From Thermoleophilia bacterium (GTDB lineage Bacteria; Actinomycetota; Thermoleophilia; Gaiellales; Gaiellaceae): a DNA stretch of 13,487 nt. The notes under the pieces are model-generated. The model worked only from the letters and a program-made list of their open reading frames with translations. It did not search any database and was not told the DNA's origin. Position numbers and translations under genes: made by a program. The DNA is taken from the NCBI GenBank assembly GCA_025936595.1, contig JAICTB010000034.1, positions 1-13,487 of the forward strand, written 5' to 3'. Below, piece after piece: positions 6,067 to 11,825 of this stretch (the first letter of the stretch is position 1; every line of letters begins with the position of its first letter).

Positions 6067-6666
6067 ATGGCGACAGTGTTCAGCCCCTCCGTCGAGAACC
6101 TCGTCGCGCAGTTGACGCGCCTGCCGGGCATCGGCTCGCGCACGGCGCAGCGGCTCGCGTTTCACATCCTGCAGCGTCCGAAGGACGAGGCGCTCGCGCT
6201 CGCGACCGCGCTCGAAGAGGTGAAGGAGCGCGTGCGCTTCTGCCGCGAATGCGGGAACCTCACCGAGGAGGAGGTCTGCGCGATCTGCCTCGACCAGCGA
6301 CGCGACCACGCGGTGATCTGCGTGGTCGAGCAGCCGGTAGACGTCGTCTCCCTCGAGCGCACGCACGAGTTCCGCGGGCTCTACCACGTGCTGGGCGGCT
6401 CGCTCTCGCCGCTCGACGGCGTCGAGCCGAGCGACCTGCGCATCGACGAGCTGTTCCGCCGCGTCGAGCGAAACGGCGTGCAGGAGGTCGTCCTCGCCAC
6501 CAACCCGAACATGACGGGCGAGGCGACCGCGGCGTTCCTCGCCGACCGGCTACGCGGGCGCGTCCGCGTCACGCGGCTCGCGAGCGGGCTCCCCGTCGGC
6601 GGTGACCTCGAGTACGCCGACGAGGTTACTCTCGGCCGGGCGCTTTCCGGCCGCCGGGAGATGTAG
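6067..6666 (+). CDS. recR: Recombination protein RecR
   Basis: RecR acts with RecF and RecO to load RecA onto gapped DNA. The 199-residue product has the usual length, an N-terminal helix-hairpin-helix (LTRLPGIGSRTAQRLAFHIL, 16-35), a four-Cys zinc finger (C59, C62, C71 and C74) and a Toprim domain starting VICVVEQPVDVVSLERT. The conserved FRGLYHVLGGSLSPLDGV and ATNPNMTGEAT segments are present. The ATG at 6067 follows a GGGGCGGG run by 5 nt and gives the standard N-terminus. An in-frame ATG at 6007 lies in the inverted repeat and is rejected. The last 117 bp overlap a convergent membrane-protein gene. The start-codon region is complementary to the 3' arm of the upstream element. Confidence 0.94.
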   Translation: MATVFSPSVENLVAQLTRLPGIGSRTAQRLAFHILQRPKDEALALATALEEVKERVRFCRECGNLTEEEVCAICLDQRRDHAVICVVEQPVDVVSLERTHEFRGLYHVLGGSLSPLDGVEPSDLRIDELFRRVERNGVQEVVLATNPNMTGEATAAFLADRLRGRVRVTRLASGLPVGGDLEYADEVTLGRALSGRREM

Positions 6667-7074
6667 CGCCGCGTCGACAGCCTGCGCGAGGAAACGCTCC
6701 GTGCGGTAGGCGATCCAGAAGCAGACCGCTGCGAGCGGCAGCTCGGCGAACACGGCGAGCAGGATCGAGAAGCGCAGCTCGTCGGCATGGCTCTCGAGGA
6801 CGACGTCGAACCAGGCGTCGGTGACGAGGAGCGTGCCGGTTGCTGCCGCACACGCGGCGACCCACGGCGAGCGCCGGTACGCCGCCACGGCGGTTGCGAG
6901 AAAGAGCACCGCGAGGCCGCTGTCGAACCCGGACCAGGCGAGGTCCCAGCGGTTCGTCTCGTGATGCGGGTCGAGCGACGCCGACAGCCAGATTGTCCAC
7001 GGCAGGAGACCGATGCCGATCGCCGCGAACACGACCGCGACCGATTTCCGAAACGTGGCAGAGGGAGCTCTCAT
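6550..7074 (-). CDS. Small four-helix membrane protein of unknown function
   Basis: A 174-residue minus-strand frame starting at ATG 7074-7072 (MRAPSATFRKS). Four hydrophobic segments lie at about 11-33, 52-66, 72-95 and 104-122, with charged short loops and a soluble tail. It resembles hypothetical integral membrane proteins common in actinobacteria, but no motif assigns a function. The first stop in this frame is inside recR, so the last 117 bp (about 39 codons) are antisense to the RecR C-terminus. That tail (PAAGKRPAESNL onward) is low in hydrophobicity. The start is 21 bp from the lysC start in the divergent direction, so the two promoters must overlap each other's coding sequence. Confidence 0.72.
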   Translation of the reverse strand: MRAPSATFRKSVAVVFAAIGIGLLPWTIWLSASLDPHHETNRWDLAWSGFDSGLAVLFLATAVAAYRRSPWVAACAAATGTLLVTDAWFDVVLESHADELRFSILLAVFAELPLAAVCFWIAYRTERFLAQAVDAALHLPAAGKRPAESNLVGVLEVTADGEPAREPRDADAPA

Positions 7075-7082
7075 GGCGTCCC

Positions 7083-7088
7083 TACACT
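7083..7088 (+). promoter_or_regulatory. Putative -10 element of lysC (leaderless transcript)
   Basis: TACACT ends 7 nt before the lysC ATG at 7096, which puts the expected transcription start at about the A of the start codon. No Shine-Dalgarno sequence precedes the ATG and no clear -35 is seen. The -35 region would lie inside the divergent membrane-protein gene. Confidence 0.4.
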
Positions 7089-7095
7089 GTCGCAG

Positions 7096-8322
7096 ATGGC
7101 TTTGACCGAGTTCGAGGCGGTCCCGGCGTTCGAGCACGCGCCTCGCACGCCGGGCCTCGTCGTGATGAAGTTCGGCGGCACGTCCGTCGGAGACCCGGAG
7201 AAGTTGAAGCGGGTCGCGCAACGCCTCGTCGCCGCACGCGACGCGGGCAACAAGGTCGTCGCTGTCGTCTCCGCGATGGGACACACGACCGACGAGCTCG
7301 TTGCGCTCGCCCACCAGGTGTCGCCGACGCCGCAGGAACGCGAGCTCGACATGCTGCTCTCCGTCGGCGAGCGCATCTCGTGCGCGCTCGTCGCGATGGC
7401 GATCGTCGATCTCGGACAGCTCGCGATCTCGCTGACCGGGTCGCAGGCGGGGATCGTGACCGACTCGAGTCACACGAAGGCGAAGATCGTGGAGGTGCGT
7501 GCGCATCGCATCCACGAGGCGCTCGGCCGGGACGAGATCGTGCTCGTCGCGGGCTTCCAGGGCGTCTCCGCCGATTCCTTGGACGTGACGACGCTCGGCC
7601 GCGGCGGCTCCGACACGACCGCCGTCGCGCTTGCCGCCGCCCTCGGCGCCGACGCGTGCGAGATCTACACCGACGTCCGCGGCGTCTTCAGCGCCGACCC
7701 GCGCCTCGTCGCCAACGCGCGCAAGCTCGACCGCGTCAGCTTCGAGGAGATGCTGGAGATGGCGTCCTCGGGCGCCGGCGTGATGATGGCCCGCTCCGTG
7801 GAGATCGCGCGAACGCACAATGTCCGTCTCAACGTCCGTTCCTCGTTCGAGGACGACGAAGGGACGTGGATCACCGAGGAGGACGACCCGATGCTCGAGA
7901 AGGCACTGATCTCCGCCGTCGTGCACCAGCGCGAAGAGACCGTCTACCGTGCACGCGGTGCGTCCGCCGCGACGCTCTTCGGCGCGCTCGCGTCGGCGAA
8001 CGTGAACGTCGACACGATCCTGCAGAGCACCGAGGAGGTTGTCTTCTCGGCGCCGCCAGAGGACAAGACCGCCGCCTCCGGCGCGCTCGAGTCGCTCGGC
8101 GCGACCTGGGAGTGCCGCGACGATCTCGGCAAGGTGTCGGTGATCGGCGCCGGCATGAAGAGCCACCCCGGCGTCGCCGCGAAGACTTTTGCGATCCTCG
8201 AGGCCGCGGGGATCGCGCCCGCGGTCGTCTCGACCTCGCCAATCAAGATCGCCTGCCACATCCCCTCCGACCAGGTCGACGCGGCCGTCCGCGCGCTGCA
8301 CGATGCCTTCGAGCTTGCGTGA
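7096..8322 (+). CDS. lysC: Aspartate kinase, alpha subunit
   Basis: Phosphorylates L-aspartate, the first step towards lysine, diaminopimelate, threonine and methionine. The 408-residue protein has the kinase domain first, with MKFGGTSVG (24-32) and TTLGRGGSDTTAVALAAALGA (165-185), then the FEEMLEMASSGAGVMMARSVEIA substrate-side segment. Two C-terminal ACT domains follow (about 271-330 and 345-405). The second has the typical GAGMKSHPGVAAKTF loop. The first lacks the usual DKPG-like loop and is about four residues shorter there (ETVYRARGASAATLF). The start at ATG 7096 adds a 20-residue N-terminal extension; the internal ATG at 7165 would also give a normal kinase start. It is followed by asd with a 20-nt overlap, so they form an operon. 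Confidence 0.94.
   Translation: MALTEFEAVPAFEHAPRTPGLVVMKFGGTSVGDPEKLKRVAQRLVAARDAGNKVVAVVSAMGHTTDELVALAHQVSPTPQERELDMLLSVGERISCALVAMAIVDLGQLAISLTGSQAGIVTDSSHTKAKIVEVRAHRIHEALGRDEIVLVAGFQGVSADSLDVTTLGRGGSDTTAVALAAALGADACEIYTDVRGVFSADPRLVANARKLDRVSFEEMLEMASSGAGVMMARSVEIARTHNVRLNVRSSFEDDEGTWITEEDDPMLEKALISAVVHQREETVYRARGASAATLFGALASANVNVDTILQSTEEVVFSAPPEDKTAASGALESLGATWECRDDLGKVSVIGAGMKSHPGVAAKTFAILEAAGIAPAVVSTSPIKIACHIPSDQVDAAVRALHDAFELA
7877..7882 (+). promoter_or_regulatory. Internal Shine-Dalgarno for a LysC beta subunit
   Basis: AGGAGG at 7877-7882 is followed by 8 nt and then an in-frame ATG at 7891. It is the strongest ribosome-binding site in the lysC-asd region, stronger than anything before the lysC start itself. 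It sits in the linker between the kinase domain and the first ACT domain. Confidence 0.7.
7891..8322 (+). CDS. lysC: Aspartate kinase beta (regulatory) subunit, internal start within lysC
   Basis: An in-frame ATG at codon 266 of lysC (MLEKALISAVV) would produce a 143-residue protein made of the two ACT domains only. In Corynebacterium glutamicum and Bacillus subtilis, aspartokinase is an alpha2-beta2 enzyme whose beta subunit is translated from an internal start in the same gene, and the corynebacterial beta N-terminus (MEEAVLTGVA) aligns with this position. With AGGAGG correctly placed upstream, a separate beta subunit here is likely. It would form the interface that binds the feedback inhibitors lysine and/or threonine. 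The start is seen in the sequence; the existence of the protein is inferred. Confidence 0.65.
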   Translation: MLEKALISAVVHQREETVYRARGASAATLFGALASANVNVDTILQSTEEVVFSAPPEDKTAASGALESLGATWECRDDLGKVSVIGAGMKSHPGVAAKTFAILEAAGIAPAVVSTSPIKIACHIPSDQVDAAVRALHDAFELA

Positions 8323-9238
8323 CGCGTGCATCGGCGTCGTCGGCGCGACCGGCGCCGTCGGCTCCGTCACGCTCGACCTGCTGCGCGAGCGCGGCTACGA
8401 CAACGTGCGCGTCTTCGCATCGGAACGCTCGGCGGGCAAGCGCCTCGGCGCGTGGACCGTCGAGGAAGCGACACCCGACGCGCTCGCGCGCGGTGATGTC
8501 GACGTCTTCCTCTTCTCCGTCGGCACGAGCGCGTCACGCAAGCTCGTCCCGCACGCGGTCGCTGGCGGCGCGGTTGCCGTCGACAAGTCGTCCGCCTACC
8601 GGCTCGAGCCCGGCATCCCGCTCGTCGTCCCCGAGGTGAACGGCGGCCGTGCGCTCGAGCACGACGGCATCCTCGCGAATCCGAACTGCTGCACCATCCC
8701 GCTGACGTGCGTCCTGCAGCCGCTGCACGAAGCGGCAGGCCTGACGCGCGTGCACGTTGCGACCTACCAGTCGGTGTCGGGCGCCGGCGCGCAGTCGATG
8801 GAGCGCCTGCGCAATGAGCCGCAGGCAGAGCACGACCTGCGCATGGACTGGGACTTCGACGGCGAGGAGTTCGACGAGGAGTCGAAGCTGCGCGCCGAGA
8901 CGCAGAAGATCATGGAGCTTCCCGACCTGCCGATCCAGGCGACCTGCGTGCGCGTGCCGGTGCTGGTCGGCCACGCGGAGGCGGTGTGGGTCGAGACGGA
9001 GCGAGACCTCGCTCCGGAGCAAGCGCGGGCGCTGCTCGCCGCCGCGCCGTCGGTGCGGCTCGAGGACTTCCCGTCACCGGCCAAGGCCGCAGGCATCGAC
9101 GACGTGCTCGTCGGGCGGATCCGCCGCGACCCGACAGTCGAGCACGGCCTCGCGCTCTTCCTCGCAAGCGACAACCTGCGCAAGGGCGCCGCCCTGAACG
9201 CGATCCAGATCGCGGAGTTAGTAACAGACTGTTACTAA
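8303..9238 (+). CDS. asd: Aspartate-semialdehyde dehydrogenase
   Basis: Reduces aspartyl phosphate, the LysC product, to aspartate semialdehyde with NADPH. The 311-residue protein has the dinucleotide-binding GVVGATGAVG (11-20), the phosphate-binding SVGTSASRK, the catalytic Cys129 in NPNCCTIPL and the catalytic His224 in VLVGHAEAV. Conserved VATYQSVSGAGAQSM and TCVRVPV are present. It is somewhat short for the family (usually about 330-350), mainly because the segment after AGAQSMERL (about 170-195) is shorter and acidic (DWDFDGEEFDEE). I chose ATG 8303, which overlaps lysC by 20 nt; TTG 8315 is the alternative. No good ribosome-binding sequence is seen, so translational coupling to lysC is likely. 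Confidence 0.93.
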   Translation: MPSSLRDACIGVVGATGAVGSVTLDLLRERGYDNVRVFASERSAGKRLGAWTVEEATPDALARGDVDVFLFSVGTSASRKLVPHAVAGGAVAVDKSSAYRLEPGIPLVVPEVNGGRALEHDGILANPNCCTIPLTCVLQPLHEAAGLTRVHVATYQSVSGAGAQSMERLRNEPQAEHDLRMDWDFDGEEFDEESKLRAETQKIMELPDLPIQATCVRVPVLVGHAEAVWVETERDLAPEQARALLAAAPSVRLEDFPSPAKAAGIDDVLVGRIRRDPTVEHGLALFLASDNLRKGAALNAIQIAELVTDCY

Positions 9239-9240
9239 CT
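9216..9240. terminator. 25-nt palindrome spanning two convergent stop codons
   Basis: AGTTAGTAACAG and CTGTTACTAACT form perfect 12-nt arms around a single central A. The palindrome covers the last codons and TAA of asd (ending 9238) and most of the TAG (9241-9239) of the convergent GNAT-like gene. It is AT-rich in very GC-rich surroundings and has no T-tract. The position suggests a bidirectional terminator or mRNA 3'-end stabiliser. A protein-binding operator is the alternative, since twofold symmetry suits a dimeric regulator. Confidence 0.6.
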
Positions 9241-9859
9241 AGGGTTGAGGCGGCGCCGGGACCGGGTCGGGTGCGAACGCGTCGCGCACGACGCGCAGCA
9301 CCTTCTCGCGCTTCCCCTCGACGACCGGCTGCAGGCCGCCGAGCTCGAGCCGCGACAGCCCGACGCGACCGGCGGCACGCACCACCTCGAAGCCGAAGTC
9401 GGCGAGGAAATCCTGCGGGAACACCGTGCGGTGCACGCGGAACCGCTCGTAGGCCGACTCGCCCTCGGGGTAGCGGTAGGAGAACGCCTCGAGCGAGCGC
9501 GCACCGCGGTCGCGCGCCTCGCCGATCGCCGCGAGAAAGAGCGACTGCAGCACCCAGGGGCTCGACCTGTCGACGATGTAGGCGCACGTGACGAGCATGG
9601 AATCGTCGGACGGCGGGCCGCCCGGCAGCTCGAACGCGCGCGGGAACGCCTGCGCCGGCCCGTACTGCATCGAACCGAGCACTCGTCCGTCGGAGTCGTA
9701 GTAGACGGTCCCCCACGCGCCGAAGTCGAGCTCGACCTTCTCCATCCAGCGATCCTTGTCCGTCGTGCGGCGGCCGCGCGTCTGCCACCAGATGCACTCG
9801 TGGCAGACCGACGGCGCCGTCTCGAGCGTCAGCTTCGTCAGTCCGGCGAGACGCGGCAC
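9239..9859 (-). CDS. GNAT-like acetyltransferase family protein
   Basis: A 206-residue protein with an N-terminal CHECIWWQ motif (C19, C22) and a central region resembling the GNAT fold: a beta strand SMLVTCAYIVD, a helix SLFLAAIGEARDRGARSLEAFSY and a C-terminal LADFGFEVV segment typical of the end of acetyltransferase domains. No strong R/Q-x2-G-x-G/A acetyl-CoA loop could be pointed to, so activity is uncertain. The start is GTG at 9859-9857 with GAGAGG 9 nt upstream, 6 nt after the stop of the Asp23-family gene. It is the last gene of the minus-strand operon and ends at the shared palindrome. Substrate unknown. Confidence 0.7.
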   Translation of the reverse strand: MPRLAGLTKLTLETAPSVCHECIWWQTRGRRTTDKDRWMEKVELDFGAWGTVYYDSDGRVLGSMQYGPAQAFPRAFELPGGPPSDDSMLVTCAYIVDRSSPWVLQSLFLAAIGEARDRGARSLEAFSYRYPEGESAYERFRVHRTVFPQDFLADFGFEVVRAAGRVGLSRLELGGLQPVVEGKREKVLRVVRDAFAPDPVPAPPQP

Positions 9860-9865
9860 GCGGCG

Positions 9866-10132
9866 CTACCTCTCGACGTCGTCGACGACGACGTTGACGG
9901 CCGACGGTTTCACGTCGGCCATCTGTCCGAGGTATTCGGCGACGCGCCGCTGCACCTCGGCCGCCACATCCGGGAGGCTCGCCCCGTAGTCGATCACCAC
10001 GTGCACCTCCACCTCGGAGCCCGTCACGTGTGCGCCGCGGCGCTGCTTCGTGCGCACGCCCTGCACCTCCGCAGCCGCGTCGGCCGCATAGCGGGCGAGG
10101 ACCTCCGGCGAGATGACGCTGTGTCCCTCCAT
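9866..10132 (-). CDS. Asp23/Gls24 family protein
   Basis: A small (88-89 residue) protein of the Asp23/Gls24 (YloU) family, associated in Gram-positive bacteria with the cell envelope and alkaline or envelope stress. The sequence shows the typical layout: an N-terminal helix (ISPEVLARYAADAAAEVQGV), paired strands GSEVEVHVVIDYGASLPDVA, a helix VQRRVAEYL and the closing strand VNVVVDDV. ATG 10132 overlaps the upstream stop by one base (TGATG). A GTG one codon earlier (10135) gives a 4-nt GTGA overlap and is equally possible. Either way it is coupled to the metallophosphoesterase gene. Confidence 0.82.
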   Translation of the reverse strand: MEGHSVISPEVLARYAADAAAEVQGVRTKQRRGAHVTGSEVEVHVVIDYGASLPDVAAEVQRRVAEYLGQMADVKPSAVNVVVDDVER

Positions 10133-10887
10133 CACCTGGATCGTAGAACGAGCTCGGTCGCCTCCGGGCGGGCGAAGAAGCGAAACGGCACGAATGTCGT
10201 CCCGAGCCCGGGCGAGACGTGCATCACCGTGCCCTCGCGCTCGAAGACGCCCTCGGTGTACTTCGCCCCCGGATGCGCCAGCAGGAGCTTCCCGAACCCG
10301 TACGGCAGCACGATCTGGCCGGCGTGAAGATGCCCCGCGAGGATCAGGTGCCAGCGGCCGACCGGCACCGTCTCGAGCGCGCGCGGGAAGTGGCAGAGCA
10401 GGATGCGCAGGCCCGCGTCCGAGTCCGCGAAGCCGCTCGAGCGCTTCTCGAGCCAGGTGCGCGGGTCGACGCCCGCGATCTCGACCCGCGCCGAGCGTTC
10501 CTCCACCTCGACGGCCGCGTCAAGCAGCAGAGTCCCGTGCTCGAGCCGGCCGAGCTCGACCGGCCGCGAGAACGGGTCGCGTGAGATCGCGTGGTCGTGG
10601 TTCCCGAGGACGACGTAGGGATGCGGCAGCTTCGCGAGCAGCGCGAGGAGCTGACCCTCGGCCCGCGGTCGCGAGAGCAGGTCGCCGGTGATGCAGACGA
10701 GATCGGGCTGCCGTTCCGCAACCCAGTCGACCGCGCGCTCCACGGCGCGCACCCCGCGCGACGGCGGGCCAAGGTGGAAATCCGACAGGTGGGCGATCCG
10801 CAGCCCGTCGAGCTCGGGCGGCAGCCCGGGCAGCGATAGGTCGCGCACACGCAGCCGAACCCAGCCCGCCTCGAACCAGCCGTACAC
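10132..10887 (-). CDS. Calcineurin-like metallophosphoesterase (YkoQ/YaeI/LpxG type)
   Basis: A dinuclear-metal phosphoesterase with all motifs: SDFH (D36, H38), GD (D69), GNHD (97-99), CHFP (H166) and GHLHAGQ (H186, H188). Sequence and size match the membrane-associated branch that includes YkoQ, YaeI and LpxG; the substrate is unknown here. The only ordinary start is GTG 10887 (251 residues). Upstream in the same frame is a perfect membrane helix (TLALWLLAALVATAALVVVYG), as expected for this branch, but its only candidate initiator is CTG at 10944-10942, overlapping the sdhE stop as CTGA. The true start may therefore be that CTG (270 residues). The next gene starts at its stop codon. Confidence 0.88.
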   Translation of the reverse strand: MYGWFEAGWVRLRVRDLSLPGLPPELDGLRIAHLSDFHLGPPSRGVRAVERAVDWVAERQPDLVCITGDLLSRPRAEGQLLALLAKLPHPYVVLGNHDHAISRDPFSRPVELGRLEHGTLLLDAAVEVEERSARVEIAGVDPRTWLEKRSSGFADSDAGLRILLCHFPRALETVPVGRWHLILAGHLHAGQIVLPYGFGKLLLAHPGAKYTEGVFEREGTVMHVSPGLGTTFVPFRFFARPEATELVLRSR

Positions 10888-10940
10888 GACGACGAGCGCT
10901 GCGGTCGCAACGAGCGCGGCGAGCAGCCAGAGGGCGAGCG

Positions 10941-11825
10941 TCAGATCTCGAGCTTCTCGAGGACCGGCTTGACGGACACGACGTGCCGCTTGAACTTGAG
11001 CTCCGACTCTTCGAGCCCGGCGGCGACGCCGACGAGCTGCGAGAGGTGGAGGATCGGCATCTTGAAGTCACGGCCGGTCGCCTTCTTCAGCTTCGACTGC
11101 CACGCGTCGAGCGACAGGTGGCAGAGCGGGCACGGCGTGACGATCGCGTCGGCGCCTGCCTCGTATGCCTGCTCGATCGGTTGGATCAGCTCGCCGAGCG
11201 CGGTCTCCTCGCGCGCCTGGATGATGGGAAAACCGCAGCACTTGATCTTCGCCGGATAGTCGATTGCCTCGCCGCCGCACGCCTCGATGATGCGCTCGAG
11301 CGACCACGGACGATCCGGATCCTCGAAGCCCTGGATCTTCGACGGCCGCAGGATCTGGCAACCGTAAAACGGGGCGATCTTCAGGCCCTTGAGGCCCCGG
11401 TGCGCTGCGGTCTTCAGGAGCTCGTACCCCTCGCCCTCCGCGATCTCCCAGAGCAGATGACGCACATCCACGTCTACCTCGTAGGCGGGCACACCGACCG
11501 AAACGAGATTCTCGTTCACACGCGCGCGCAGGTCCGTGTCGCCGAGCAGCATGAAGTTCGCCTGGCGCAGGTTGAGCGTGCACACGTTGCACACCGTGAG
11601 CAACGTGTCGACGCCCTGCGCGGCGGCGTAGGCGAGGATGCGCGCGTTCAGGTGCAGGTAGTAGTCGGGCTCGGCCTCGTGGATGTCGCCTGCGCCGCAG
11701 CACGTGACGGACTCGAGCTCGATCAGCTCGATGCCAACCTTCGGCGCGAGCGCCTGCGTCGCCGAATCGAGCTCCTTCGCCGAGAGCGACGCGAGGCAGC
11801 CCTTGTAGTACGCCATCTTTCTCAT
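10941..11825 (-). CDS. sdhE: Double CCG-domain protein, SdhE/HdrB-like succinate dehydrogenase subunit
   Basis: A 294-residue protein with two cysteine-rich CCG domains: C10, C42-C43, C79-x2-C82, then C156, C196-C197, C232-x2-C235. This is the heterodisulfide reductase B/SdhE signature, which binds iron-sulfur centres. In type E succinate:quinone and methylmenaquinol:fumarate reductases, SdhE takes the place of the haem b membrane anchor. It is soluble overall, and no transmembrane helix is visible. ATG 11825 overlaps the sdhB stop as ATGA, placing it firmly in the sdhAB operon. This SdhE is unrelated to the small flavinylation factor of the same name. Substrate direction (succinate oxidation or fumarate reduction) cannot be judged from sequence. 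Confidence 0.88.
   Translation of the reverse strand: MRKMAYYKGCLASLSAKELDSATQALAPKVGIELIELESVTCCGAGDIHEAEPDYYLHLNARILAYAAAQGVDTLLTVCNVCTLNLRQANFMLLGDTDLRARVNENLVSVGVPAYEVDVDVRHLLWEIAEGEGYELLKTAAHRGLKGLKIAPFYGCQILRPSKIQGFEDPDRPWSLERIIEACGGEAIDYPAKIKCCGFPIIQAREETALGELIQPIEQAYEAGADAIVTPCPLCHLSLDAWQSKLKKATGRDFKMPILHLSQLVGVAAGLEESELKFKRHVVSVKPVLEKLEI

Noticed and set aside
6550..8370. 606-codon minus-strand open frame across lysC
   Set aside because: Only the part from 7074 downward has protein-like hydrophobic segments; the rest is the mirror of lysC codon bias.
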